A stretch of DNA of 22,410 nucleotides from an uncultured Muribaculaceae bacterium (GCA_910584905.1 CAJUCQ010000038.1:1-22410); one strand, 5' to 3'. Positions 1 to 7,184 are shown, numbered from the stretch's first letter. Notes: a model not told the origin generated them from the letters alone. Program-made: numbers and translations.

Positions 1-118
1 CCATCGACACCTTTTCGCCGAAAACGATGCGGAATGCTGATTTTAACACTGCGGCCAATCCTGTGGCCGTTAATGCTCCCATGCTGTTTGTAGGAGCTTG
101 GTTGATTGCTTGTTGCAT
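1..118 (-). CDS. Partial unknown phage protein (first 39 residues), start of a leftward operon
   Basis: An ATG at 118-116 on the minus strand opens a frame that runs without a stop to the left edge of the window. The visible N-terminus begins MQQAINQAP and contains a small Ala/Gly-rich, mildly hydrophobic segment followed by SAFRIVFGEKVSM. I do not recognise the family. The start is favoured because the ATG is two bases past the last element of a structured leader with a consensus Bacteroidales promoter. Given its place after the tail-completion and lysis genes, it may open the tail operon, but that is inference only. Confidence 0.55.
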   Translation of the reverse strand, partial: MQQAINQAPTNSMGALTATGLAAVLKSAFRIVFGEKVSM

Positions 119-142
119 ACTCACGTAAGATTTAGCATTAAT

Positions 143-220
143 AAAAAAACGGCTGTCACCGTTGCTAAATCTCACGTGAGCCGCCCCGAAGGACGCAATC
201 ATTGAAATCGGTGACAGCCG
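143..220 (-). terminator. Intrinsic terminator with large loop (leader copy 1)
   Basis: On the minus strand the 12-nt arm at 220-209 pairs perfectly with 161-150 and is followed by seven consecutive U (149-143). The loop is about 47 nt and contains the A' element, unusually large for a simple terminator. It lies inside the 5' UTR of the gene at 118, so it probably acts conditionally rather than at an operon end. Confidence 0.55.
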
Positions 221-244
221 CATATGGCTGAAATGTCCGGGCAT

Positions 245-291
245 AAAAAAAGCCCGCTATATTATGTCGAGCATTAACCGCGCTCTGCGGG
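245..291 (-). terminator. Short terminator-like hairpin in leader copy 1
   Basis: Minus-strand arms at 291-287 and 257-253 form a five-base GC stem (CCCGC/GCGGG) with a 29-nt loop, followed by a C and seven U (251-245). It is weaker than the terminator at 143-220. It lies between the A1 element and the B' arm. Confidence 0.35.
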
Positions 292-321
292 AACGGCAAA
301 CGTCCGTGAGATTTAGCGTCA

Positions 322-352
322 CAAATTTACAACAATATTTTAATTCCACAAA
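322..352 (-). promoter_or_regulatory. Bacteroidales-type promoter for the leftward operon at 118
   Basis: The minus strand reads TTTG (352-349), 19 nt, then TAAATTTG (329-322), matching the -33/-7 consensus of Bacteroidetes housekeeping promoters. The predicted start of transcription falls at about 315-318, placing the A1 word at the very 5' end of the RNA. Confidence 0.6.
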
Positions 353-429
353 AAATAATATTACCCAATTAACAAAATTTTCATAGACTTTTCATCTCAT
401 AAAGAAAAATTTCATTTAATACTTCCCAC

Positions 430-900
430 TTATAGTGGTTGTGCCCAAGCGAAGTCCGAGACGTTCCATGAAGAAAGGCAGTGGATTGGTCCGGAACAGC
501 TTGCCTCCATCGAGAAAATGCGCCCCAAGGAGCTGCCCGACTTGACGGCCTGGGCTTTTAACCCTACATGGCCATTAGGAAGATATGAAATCTCCACATG
601 AGACAGCCGGGCGGCGTCTGCTCCGTGATAATTGTTTTGGATATAAGCCAATGCGGCAGCTGAGACTATCCATTCAATGGTGGAGTTTTCGTGATTCGGG
701 ATGGCATTGTTTATAGATTCGACAATTTCCTCTTGGTTAGCAAGAATCTGGGCGAACACAAACCATGCAAGTCCGGTAACAGATCCGCTGGCAGCGACAC
801 AAATGGCCATAGGGATAGACTTCGACATCAGGAACAATGCGCACAATACAGATATGCCGATACATATCCACCCGATGACAGAACAATAATTCTTAATCAT
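430..900 (-). CDS. Small membrane protein of unknown function
   Basis: A 156-residue protein starting at a well-placed ATG 30 nt downstream of a consensus promoter. It has two hydrophobic segments at about residues 7-25 and 29-52. A polar helical stretch follows (EEIVESINN), then a C-terminal half rich in Gly/Ser with alternating hydrophobics that would be soluble. No family is recognised. It has its own promoter and sits next to an opposite-strand cassette between structural genes, the usual place for accessory (moron) genes such as superinfection-exclusion or lysogenic-conversion proteins. That role is inference. Confidence 0.6.
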   Translation of the reverse strand: MIKNYCSVIGWICIGISVLCALFLMSKSIPMAICVAASGSVTGLAWFVFAQILANQEEIVESINNAIPNHENSTIEWIVSAAALAYIQNNYHGADAARLSHVEISYLPNGHVGLKAQAVKSGSSLGRIFSMEASCSGPIHCLSSWNVSDFAWAQPL

Positions 901-929
901 GACAATAGATGTTTTTAAAGTTAACTACA

Positions 930-961
930 CAAAAATATGCAATTCCTGTGACAAAATCAAA
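930..961 (-). promoter_or_regulatory. Bacteroidales-type promoter for the membrane-protein gene at 900
   Basis: The minus strand shows TTTG (961-958), 20 nt, then TATTTTTG (937-930), a full match to the -33/-7 consensus. The ATG at 900 follows with a leader of roughly 25 nt. Confidence 0.6.
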
Positions 962-1062
962 CATAACCTCCTGTTAATCCTATGGCATAAAAAAATATGG
1001 CGCAGTATTCTTTAGTCAGAGGGCAAAAAAACGATTTTAATATAAAAAAGTTATATAATTTA

Positions 1063-1093
1063 TTTGATATATAAGAATTATTGTGTATAATTG
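1063..1093 (+). promoter_or_regulatory. Candidate rightward promoter for the 41-aa ORF / DUF5053 cassette
   Basis: The plus strand has TTTG (1063-1066), 19 nt, then TATAATTG (1086-1093), one mismatch from TAnnTTTG. It precedes an ORF with a strong ribosome-binding site and is divergent from the promoter at 930-961. Confidence 0.45.
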
Positions 1094-1135
1094 TATTGTA
1101 AAACAAACCAATAAAGAAAGGAGGTGAGAAATGAA

Positions 1136-1261
1136 ATGAGAAGAAGAATAAAATGGGTGGTTGCCCAAATTCACCGACACTTAGACCTTATCGAGAATGA
1201 AGACAACCACCGGATAATCGCTGAAATCAGAGGATTGTTAAACGAGTTAATCAACATCTAA
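1136..1261 (+). CDS. 41-residue basic peptide, opposite-strand cassette
   Basis: The frame starts at the ATG at 1136 and ends at a TAA at 1259-1261. The peptide starts MRRRIKWVV and is predicted mostly helical, with a basic N-terminus and a Leu/Ile-rich C-terminus (IRGLLNELINI). The start is chosen because of a near-perfect Shine-Dalgarno sequence (AAAGGAGGTGAG, from about 1117), unusual for Bacteroidetes genes. An earlier ATG at 1131 hits an immediate stop. No family is recognised. It lies directly before a DUF5053 gene and may be co-transcribed with it. Confidence 0.5.
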   Translation: MRRRIKWVVAQIHRHLDLIENEDNHRIIAEIRGLLNELINI

Positions 1262-1262
1262 C

Positions 1263-1289
1263 AAAAGCCCCCGAGTGACAGACGGGGGC
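1263..1289. terminator. GC-rich hairpin between the 41-aa ORF and DUF5053
   Basis: GCCCCCG (1267-1273) pairs with CGGGGGC (1283-1289) across a 9-nt loop. On the minus strand the stem is followed by UUUU, so it could stop leftward readthrough. On the plus strand it directly precedes the DUF5053 start and could attenuate or process the transcript. Confidence 0.45.
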
Positions 1290-1304
1290 AAATTTACAAA
1301 CTAT

Positions 1305-1646
1305 ATGACAAACATGTATAAGGGTACGCGAGAAATTTTTGACAAGGGAGGGAGTGAAACAAGACGTAATGAACTGATTGCAACGAAATGCGGGGCCATG
1401 TTGAATGCTTTCATCGAGCTTGAGGGGCTCATCAATGCTTCGGCATTATCGCGCCAGTATTTCAAGCGCAGTGCCGGATGGATGTCGCAGCGCATCAACG
1501 GCAACAAGGTTTTCAACAAAAAGGCGATGTTTCGTGAGACGGAATACCACCAGATGGCCGAGGCGTTCCGCCACATTGCCACCCGATTGCAGGCCCACGC
1601 CGATGAAATCGACGCAGCCGCACCCGATGAAGAGATACCAGAGTGA
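1305..1646 (+). CDS. DUF5053 family phage protein
   Basis: A 113-residue protein resembling the DUF5053 family, common in Bacteroidales prophages and of unknown function. The recognisable core is the phrase YFKRSAGWMSQRINGNKVFNK, a helix-turn-helix-like segment, followed by an ETEYHQMAEAFRHIATRL-type helix and an acidic tail. The start at ATG 1305 is preferred over an upstream GTG at 1275, which lies within the GC hairpin. An ATG at 1314 is also possible. It is carried on the plus strand, against all surrounding late genes, with a terminator directly after it. Family assignment is from memory of the motif, not a search. Confidence 0.65.
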   Translation: MTNMYKGTREIFDKGGSETRRNELIATKCGAMLNAFIELEGLINASALSRQYFKRSAGWMSQRINGNKVFNKKAMFRETEYHQMAEAFRHIATRLQAHADEIDAAAPDEEIPE

Positions 1647-1697
1647 CCCCCCTGTGCGCTTCTCGGTTGTAATGAGTCTGAGCCAAAATGAATTGCA

Positions 1698-1736
1698 CCC
1701 CAAAAGTTAAACAAAAAAACTTTTGGGGCGCTTTTT
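1698..1736 (+). terminator. Rho-independent terminator of the rightward cassette
   Basis: CCCCAAAAGTT (1698-1708) pairs with AACTTTTGGGG (1718-1728) and is followed by CGCTTTTTA on the plus strand. It ends the DUF5053 cassette before it meets the converging leftward genes. Together with bases just before it, the sequence resembles the terminal inverted repeat of IS3-family elements (see findings). Confidence 0.65.
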
Positions 1737-1795
1737 ATGAAGCCCGGTTTTTAGTATCGGCTCATTATTGTGCAACGGTTCGGAAGGCGTAGGAA

Positions 1796-2032
1796 TCAGG
1801 CGGTTGCTTCCGCCTTATGTTTTTTCTTGATTTCACGCTGCGCCTTGAATTGCGCGGCTACTGTTGCAGCAAACATGATGAGAATGCCGGTAATGAACTC
1901 TACACCCAACGCGGCGAGGATTGACACGGGCCATCCGTGGATGTGGTGCAGCCAGACAACGGCCGCAATGCCGGGTGTGAAGGGGATAGCCATTTTCATC
2001 AGTACGGCAACAATGTGTTTAATTTTTTTCAT
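1796..2032 (-). CDS. Small two-pass membrane protein, holin-like
   Basis: A 78-residue protein with two predicted membrane spans at about residues 7-30 and 36-61, separated by a short HHIHGW turn, and a strongly basic C-terminal tail (QREIKKKHKAEATA). This size and layout fit class II holins, and the endolysin is three genes upstream on the same strand. No family is recognised from sequence. It is the last gene of the leftward operon before the opposite-strand cassette. A simple structural or accessory membrane protein is an equal alternative. Confidence 0.55.
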   Translation of the reverse strand: MKKIKHIVAVLMKMAIPFTPGIAAVVWLHHIHGWPVSILAALGVEFITGILIMFAATVAAQFKAQREIKKKHKAEATA

Positions 2033-2038
2033 ACGCGG

Positions 2039-2461
2039 TTATTTTGATTGTTTGTTGAATTGATTCAATAACATGGGGAAATGTTTTTCGAGCCAGTCGC
2101 GAAACTCGTATTTAGTATTTATCAAGGTCTCTTTATAAAGAATACCCCAGACTTGGCGGTTATAGATTTGATAATTACCATGTCGCTTCATATCAAGGAA
2201 GCGGATATACGTTGGTACTATTGATTCGGTTCTGACGCCTTCGCCATCGTTGATGATACTGTAGCGGGGATTTGTCAACGCCTCCAGCAAGACTCCGCTT
2301 CTTCCCTGAAGGGTCGGGCCACCTCGTTTATAGCGAATCCGGTCGTGTCCGCTTTGGTATATTCTTTCTGTGGCGATAACCTTTTGAGCCTCGAATATAT
2401 CGCGGATTCCCTTCTCAAGCTGCTGCCGGAAATATTGCGCTTTAATGCTTTCGGCTTCCAT
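2039..2461 (-). CDS. Probable tail-completion / head-tail joining protein (HK97 gp10-like position)
   Basis: A 140-residue protein. Its N-terminus is helical (EAESIKAQYFRQQLEKGIRDIF). A central phrase, SGVLLEALTNPRYSI, resembles the strand region of tail-completion or virion-morphogenesis proteins. A basic, aromatic-rich C-terminus ends in NQFNKQSK. It begins four bases after the end of the gene at 2466-2900, itself a candidate tail terminator. The function is inferred from size, position and weak pattern only. Confidence 0.5.
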   Translation of the reverse strand: MEAESIKAQYFRQQLEKGIRDIFEAQKVIATERIYQSGHDRIRYKRGGPTLQGRSGVLLEALTNPRYSIINDGEGVRTESIVPTYIRFLDMKRHGNYQIYNRQVWGILYKETLINTKYEFRDWLEKHFPMLLNQFNKQSK

Positions 2462-2465
2462 GTTG

Positions 2466-2900
2466 TCAGGTTATTATTTTGAATCCTATCGACCAGCCCG
2501 CGAAGCCGGCGAAAAATTCGGTTTCCGGAAGGGTGTTCAGGGTCGAAACATCGAAACGCATAACGGGACACCCAGCGGCGAGGTCGTCGAGCATCAGGGC
2601 CTTGACCTCCTCGATAGCCTTCTGTGAGGATTCCAGTGCGGCAAATGAGATTTTTCGCTGGGGGTCGTACTTCTCCATGACGAACACCACGCACTGGTTG
2701 GCCTCGCGGAAAGCGTCGGGATTCCTGCTTTCCGATTCACCTCCGGGCGGAAGGATAAACAGGGTAACGGAGCCGGTCGGTAAGGCCTGTATTTTCTTTG
2801 CCATGTCCTTGTCGACGGCTACAGGTAAAACCCCTGTAACTGAATCGAGGCGGGCGGCAACGCGCTCCCAATACTCGCGATACTTAAGGAGATTTATCAT
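2466..2900 (-). CDS. Probable tail terminator / minor tail protein
   Basis: A 144-residue alpha/beta protein beginning MINLLKYREYWERVAARL and ending GWSIGFKIIT. Fold pattern and size (helix, then beta strands such as VTLFILPPGG and CVVFVMEKYD, then a helix and a final strand) match tail-terminator proteins that cap the tail tube in siphophages and myophages. Its ATG overlaps the endolysin stop codon as ATGA, indicating translational coupling. No catalytic motif is seen. The assignment is an inference from layout. Confidence 0.45.
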   Translation of the reverse strand: MINLLKYREYWERVAARLDSVTGVLPVAVDKDMAKKIQALPTGSVTLFILPPGGESESRNPDAFREANQCVVFVMEKYDPQRKISFAALESSQKAIEEVKALMLDDLAAGCPVMRFDVSTLNTLPETEFFAGFAGWSIGFKIIT

Positions 2901-3349
2901 AGCTGCCCGAAATAGTGGTTTGCTTCTGCTGTTCTGCGTTTGACAAGTCCGGGGAGCTGCTTCAGGACACCGTTGACCCTTGCGTTAACGTGCTTCAGGA
3001 ACTCGGCGCGGATAGAAGGGTCGTTGGGGTTGGCCTTCACCTTCCGGAGCAACGTCGGGGCCTTGGCGGAAAGCGAACCGATATTGTAGGACAACGACAC
3101 AAGCGCATCAAACTGGTTATTATTGAGGGCCACGCCCGCAAACAACGGCTCTACTGTTGCGGCGAACTTCTGTATATCGCCTTCAAACAGGCTGTCGGCC
3201 TCTGCTTGTGTGATACGTTTGCCGGGAGCAACATCTGTGCCCGTGTGTCCGTAGCCGATAGTGAGAATCCCAGCGGGGCAGCGGTAGGCGGTTAACCTAC
3301 AACCTTCCCAGCCCTTAATCATCTGTTTGATTTTCTGTGATAATTCCAT
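2897..3349 (-). CDS. Endolysin, GH24 lysozyme (T4/P22-type muramidase)
   Basis: A 150-residue lysozyme that cleaves the MurNAc-GlcNAc bond of peptidoglycan at the end of infection. The catalytic triad is visible as E15 (KGWEGCRL), C24 (YRCPAG) and T30 (LTIGYGHT), the E-8-C-5-T arrangement in which Cys replaces the Asp of T4 lysozyme, a common variant. The downstream NNNQFDALVSLSYNIGS helix pair and the RRTAEANHYFGQL end complete a full-length GH24 domain. There is no signal peptide or SAR anchor, so it needs a holin. Holin-like genes lie at 1796-2032 and 8903-9184. Confidence 0.93.
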   Translation of the reverse strand: MELSQKIKQMIKGWEGCRLTAYRCPAGILTIGYGHTGTDVAPGKRITQAEADSLFEGDIQKFAATVEPLFAGVALNNNQFDALVSLSYNIGSLSAKAPTLLRKVKANPNDPSIRAEFLKHVNARVNGVLKQLPGLVKRRTAEANHYFGQL

Positions 3350-3401
3350 GATTTATAATTATTTGAAATTTAAATTGTCGGTTAAGCCGGTTTAAACATG
3401 C

Positions 3402-4193
3402 TTATTTTGCCGGTGTATTCCGTTTTTCGTTCAGGTACTCGAATTTGCATTTATACAGATAAATGAGAACGGCCCACATATCCGCCTTTTCTACCTGACT
3501 GACATTCCCGAATAGTCCGGCGGTGGCTACCTCGAAGGTTATGCCGGTCCACCCTGTCTTGTCGTTGGGCTTCGTGTTTCCGGTACTCTTGAAAATAATC
3601 CGAAAGTCGATTTTCTTTCCGTTTATCTCAATCGGCCCGCTCTGGATAGCCTTCCAAACGGAGGAAAACAGTTTAGGAGCGTGGAAGGTCAGGAGGTCGG
3701 GCACCGGAGCCGTGTCCGGGATATGGTAGAGTGTCCGTGCTATATGTTCATACCCCTCGGCTATAGCTTCGGGTGCAGCTCCGTCCAGACATTCGACGAC
3801 TGTGTAGCACTCCACGAACTCCCCGAATGTTACACCCTGAAAAAGGTCACCCGGGCCCTTATACCCCTTGTATTCGGGAAGGAGATTAACCACTGTATCG
3901 AAATTGAGGTGGACACGCTCACTTCCCTCGATTATTTCTTTGACAAAATAGCCCTCAATCGCCGAAATCTGCGCTTCGAGTTCGTCGATGTGTTCCTCCT
4001 TCAGGATTGTAAAATCGGCTTTTCCGAGGCCAATCAGGAAAGAGAACCAGCGAACACGGAAGTAATCAGGTGTTATTACCTTCCCGGCGAGAGCGAAGGC
4101 GAGAAAGCAATAATATTCGTATTGCTTCGGCGTCAATTCTTCGACGTGGGTCGGAATATCGACAGTTCGGCCGCGTGTGGTGATTGTTTTCAT
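3402..4193 (-). CDS. Unknown phage protein of the connector/tail region
   Basis: A 263-residue protein with no recognised family. The N-terminal 60 residues begin MKTITTRGRTVDIPTHVEELTP and continue into a hydrophobic helical segment (YYCFLAFALAGKVI). The middle is acidic and mixed, and the C-terminus contains a conserved-looking TGWTGITFEVATAGLFGN stretch followed by a helix (KADMWAVLIYLYKCKFEYL). Its start overlaps the stop of the upstream gene as TAATG, so the two are translationally coupled. Position between a connector-like protein and the endolysin suggests a virion or assembly role. Confidence 0.6.
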   Translation of the reverse strand: MKTITTRGRTVDIPTHVEELTPKQYEYYCFLAFALAGKVITPDYFRVRWFSFLIGLGKADFTILKEEHIDELEAQISAIEGYFVKEIIEGSERVHLNFDTVVNLLPEYKGYKGPGDLFQGVTFGEFVECYTVVECLDGAAPEAIAEGYEHIARTLYHIPDTAPVPDLLTFHAPKLFSSVWKAIQSGPIEINGKKIDFRIIFKSTGNTKPNDKTGWTGITFEVATAGLFGNVSQVEKADMWAVLIYLYKCKFEYLNEKRNTPAK

Positions 4194-5146
4194 TAGAACG
4201 ACATTCCTTTGCTGTGAACAATAGGGCCTGGCATCGTGTGGTCGGGTGTTTCGCCTTTCGCATCAAGCTGCGCCACGGTGTCCTGGATATTCTCGATATA
4301 TTTTTTTGCGTCAGCGCCCAGAGAGGCGGCCACGGCTGCGCGGGCTGACTGCTCGGCGCGTAAGCGGGAATTAACCGGTTGCGACTGCTGAATCTGCACC
4401 ACTCCTTCGGGAATCACTTCGACCGGAAGGCGTTCGATTGCCTTTTGCATTGTGAGTAAAGCAACGGCGCGGGCTGCCGGCTCCTTCAGGAGGTCGGTAA
4501 TTTCGGAATCTTCGCCCGACAACAGGAGGGAAAGGTACTTGCGGCCCAGTACGGGGGCGACCTGTGCGCCCTGAACCTCGCGGATAATAGGAAGGAGGGT
4601 AACAAACAACCGGTGAGAACCGATATTATAATACTCGTCGAACTCCTCTTTACTCTGAATCAGCAGCCCCTTCCGCAAGTTGTATTTCCGCGATTTGACC
4701 CAGAAGGGGAAGGCTTCGCGGTCCATTATCTCGATAAGGGCATCCGTAGCTTCGTATGCGAGGCGAAGGATATTTTGTTCGTCTTTGAACTCCTGAAGGG
4801 CTGTTAAACCCTTTTCGTTCTCACCGAGGCGGCGAGAACGCCCGGTGCCGTCGTGCTGAGCGTCGAGTGTCGGGATTATCTTCAGCCATGTAAACAGGGC
4901 GACCGCCTGTTGCAGATACTTCAGAGCGTCGGTGGCGGCCGGAGAACCGTCGGTGGCGGCTGCTATGTCTCCGGCGTAGAACTTCGCCAGAGCGTTGACA
5001 GGTTCCGGGCCGATAATTGCCGTAACGTCGCGGATTCCCAACGGCAGAACCGGCTCCCACTTTGAAAAATCCACGTCGGAGGATATTAAACCGATAGCGG
5101 TTACAATCTCGCGGCTTCCGTCGTCTTGTATATTAAATAATTTCAT
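4193..5146 (-). CDS. Putative head-tail connector-region protein (DUF6712-like)
   Basis: A 317-residue, mostly helical protein. It starts MKLFNIQDDGSREIV and has a repeated helical architecture containing YLQQAVALFTWLKIIP and FPFWVKSRKYNLRKGLL, then a Gln/Ala-rich coiled segment (NSRLRAEQSARAAVAASLG) near the C-terminus. Bacteroidales phages often carry such a protein (DUF6712 group) next to the portal; I am only moderately sure of the family. It overlaps the PLD gene by 14 nt and the next gene by 1 nt, so it belongs to a tight portal-to-tail operon. Confidence 0.55.
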   Translation of the reverse strand: MKLFNIQDDGSREIVTAIGLISSDVDFSKWEPVLPLGIRDVTAIIGPEPVNALAKFYAGDIAAATDGSPAATDALKYLQQAVALFTWLKIIPTLDAQHDGTGRSRRLGENEKGLTALQEFKDEQNILRLAYEATDALIEIMDREAFPFWVKSRKYNLRKGLLIQSKEEFDEYYNIGSHRLFVTLLPIIREVQGAQVAPVLGRKYLSLLLSGEDSEITDLLKEPAARAVALLTMQKAIERLPVEVIPEGVVQIQQSQPVNSRLRAEQSARAAVAASLGADAKKYIENIQDTVAQLDAKGETPDHTMPGPIVHSKGMSF

Positions 5147-5822
5147 CGCGTTTCAGATTATAGGGTTTCCAGTCGGGGAAATCATTGTTAAAGGAATGGA
5201 TATTGTCGAAAACATCTTCTTTATAGAATCTCGCCACTCCTGTATCGAGAGTTATAACCGTCTGTTCACATCGCGGATTACTGTTAAGGTTCGCGCTCCC
5301 TTCTACGGCGAAATCGAAGCGTTCGCCAAAACCGGCCATTACTTTGGAATGATTTCGGAACACGGCGACACGGCCGCCCATGAGCGCGACCGCCTCGCGT
5401 AATGTGTTGTAAACTTCGGCAAATTTGGAATCGAAAATTTCGCCGAGATAGAGGTCGAGCCGCCCGATTAGTCCGCTACGATGCCACTTCAACAGGAGTT
5501 CCGCGTCTGTCAGTGCCATAGAGAAGGTGGATAAACAGACATATTCTAACGGCTGTTGTTTTAGGACAGCCCGTAAATATGTGAGCGCGTCGACATCGCC
5601 GAAAGAGAAACAGTGATACGCTTCGCCGGGCTTGAAATGCCACGGCAAAGAATCTTCAAGGAATAACTCGGATTTTACGCGACGTTCAAAGTTGCGCGAC
5701 ATCGAGCGGAAAACCTGCGTTTTCTTCCCGGTGTTGCGGTCCTCGGCGCGGTCTTTGCCTTCGTTCTTGCTGTTTCCCTTTTTCTCCGGCTGCGGCGCCG
5801 GCTCTGCGAATAGTTTACGCAT
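5133..5822 (-). CDS. Phospholipase D-like (single HKD motif) phage protein
   Basis: A 229-residue protein with one PLD-superfamily active-site signature. NHSKV gives H158 and K160, then D170, then GSANLN at 175-180 and a final acidic/Gln pair (CEQ, E186). A disordered, basic N-terminus (residues 8-35, rich in K, E, N) precedes the domain. PLD-family enzymes with a single HKD act as homodimers, usually as phosphodiesterases or nucleases on DNA or lipid. The gene overlaps the portal by 8 nt and the connector-like gene by 14 nt, tying it to head assembly or packaged DNA rather than to an accessory island. The substrate cannot be read from the sequence. Confidence 0.75.
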   Translation of the reverse strand: MRKLFAEPAPQPEKKGNSKNEGKDRAEDRNTGKKTQVFRSMSRNFERRVKSELFLEDSLPWHFKPGEAYHCFSFGDVDALTYLRAVLKQQPLEYVCLSTFSMALTDAELLLKWHRSGLIGRLDLYLGEIFDSKFAEVYNTLREAVALMGGRVAVFRNHSKVMAGFGERFDFAVEGSANLNSNPRCEQTVITLDTGVARFYKEDVFDNIHSFNNDFPDWKPYNLKRDEII

Positions 5823-7167
5823 TGGCCTTAACTCGGTTTTCGGGGTTTACATTCTTTTCAGCCTCGACGATTGTCCTATATAACCCGATTTTAATATCTG
5901 TGCCTGGATGGTTGACATCTATAAATATCTGGAAAGGCTTGCAAAGAATCATATCAGGCACGGCGGTTTCGGTAGCGTTATAGACCTTCAGCGCGTAGAG
6001 TTTTTCAGAGCCTGAGCCTAATTTTGTGTCGAGAATAAGATTTGAGAGCGAGGGATCCAGACCGAAACCGGAGGTGGCGGCGGCTTCTGACTTTTTGCAG
6101 ATTGCGACCTGTGCCTCGATATAGTCTTTGACTTTATTGTCGATAGCGACAATCTCCCACCCCTCGAACTCGTTAGCTTCGGGGTTCCAGTAGTCAGACG
6201 TATGAAGGAATTTCCCGGCATTCTCTTTGCCTGACATGGAGCTTGCAAATTTTTCCATAGCCTCATCCTTGAAATCCTCCAGCATTTCAGAGCGATAAGG
6301 TATGTTCTTTTGTCTGCAAACATCTTTTATCCGCTCTTCTGCCCGGTCCCAATACGACTGCGGCGACTTGATGTGTTTCGATATTGCGGCGGCGTTCTCG
6401 TTGTAAGCCGCCAGAAGGGGGGCGAGTGTGCCGGCGAGTTCGAGCCAGTCGAACGCGCCAATAAAGCGCGGAACGCTGTAATGGTCGTGGTTGTAGCTGT
6501 ATATGTTGAAATATGCCATAGAAACCGGATGTTTCAGTGGGTTGCATGGGTCGAACAGTGGGTAAACGTGCGAGGTTGCGGGGTCGGGTGCGGGCCAATC
6601 CGCCACCATTGCGCGTGTCGGCAACCTGTTTTCACCCGGATAGACAAAACGCACCTTTCCGGCGGGAACGTGTTCAACGGTGGCAATTCTTCCGGCGCCG
6701 ATACGCGACCCGCGTGTCAGGGTGAATTTTACCCAGAATCCCTCCAGATGAACGAGGTCTATCAAACAACGATGCAGCTGTGTGAGGTAGTCGGTCGATT
6801 TTAGGTCGGCCGTAATCTCGTCGTCAACAGTCCATGCCCTGTAAAAGATATTCGAGGAGTCTACCGCATCGCGGTAGAGCCGAGGGCCCTCGCCCCATTG
6901 CAAACCGGCCTTTTTGCCCATGATTCCCTCGCCAGCGTAGAAGTTTTCAAGGAGGTGGCGCACTTTTCCGGGCAGATTGTTGTCTTCTCCATAGGGTATT
7001 ACTGGAGTTCCGTTAACGTTGATATACTTGTAACCGAAGGAGGCGGTAGCCCCTCGGAGCATATAAGAGGAAGGCGACCAGCCTCCCGCCTTTGCATTCA
7101 GGCTGAAGGTGTATAATTCACCGGCGCCGTTATCGACGAAACCGAAATTTCCTATTCTTCGTATCAT
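5815..7167 (-). CDS. Portal protein
   Basis: A 450-residue protein with the size, position and composition of a Bacteroidales phage portal, the dodecameric ring through which DNA enters the head. The N-terminal third holds the line PYGEDNNLPGKVRHLLEN. The middle contains a long helical stem-like segment (YNENAAAISKHIKSP onward, with Asp/Glu/Lys-rich helices). The C-terminal part is a core with TSGFGLDPSLSNLI. ATG 7167 is chosen over an in-frame GTG three bases earlier. It is placed before the PLD and connector genes, as expected for a portal, although the terminase lies 4 kb upstream rather than adjacent. The assignment is by pattern, without a search. Confidence 0.65.
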   Translation of the reverse strand: MIRRIGNFGFVDNGAGELYTFSLNAKAGGWSPSSYMLRGATASFGYKYINVNGTPVIPYGEDNNLPGKVRHLLENFYAGEGIMGKKAGLQWGEGPRLYRDAVDSSNIFYRAWTVDDEITADLKSTDYLTQLHRCLIDLVHLEGFWVKFTLTRGSRIGAGRIATVEHVPAGKVRFVYPGENRLPTRAMVADWPAPDPATSHVYPLFDPCNPLKHPVSMAYFNIYSYNHDHYSVPRFIGAFDWLELAGTLAPLLAAYNENAAAISKHIKSPQSYWDRAEERIKDVCRQKNIPYRSEMLEDFKDEAMEKFASSMSGKENAGKFLHTSDYWNPEANEFEGWEIVAIDNKVKDYIEAQVAICKKSEAAATSGFGLDPSLSNLILDTKLGSGSEKLYALKVYNATETAVPDMILCKPFQIFIDVNHPGTDIKIGLYRTIVEAEKNVNPENRVKANA

Positions 7168-7184
7168 CACAAAAAGTTAAAGTT

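Larger units (their letters stand above)
119..320 (-). promoter_or_regulatory. Structured 5' leader with interlocked terminator/antiterminator elements (copy 1)
   Basis: In minus-strand (RNA) order the leader has five elements. A1 (317-305, GCTAAATCTCACG) lies at the predicted transcript 5' end. The 5' terminator arm B' is at 220-209 (CGGCTGTCACCG). A' is at 179-163, the reverse complement of A1. The 3' arm B is at 161-150, followed by seven U at 149-143. A3 (137-121, GCTAAATCTTACGTGA core) is a near-copy of A1 ending two bases before the AUG. A' can pair with A1 or with A3, and B' pairs with B around A', so the helices are mutually exclusive or pseudoknotted. A smaller hairpin with its own U-tract lies at 291-245. 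The rest of this gap (353-429) is AT-rich and I see nothing else in it. Confidence 0.6.

Noticed and set aside
121..317. The repeated GCTAAATCTCACG words as an invertible promoter or recombination site
   Set aside because: Bacteroides invertible promoters carry the promoter between the repeats. Here the promoter is outside, the inner pair is only 25 bp apart, and the second leader shows the same topology with other words, so an RNA-level role fits better.
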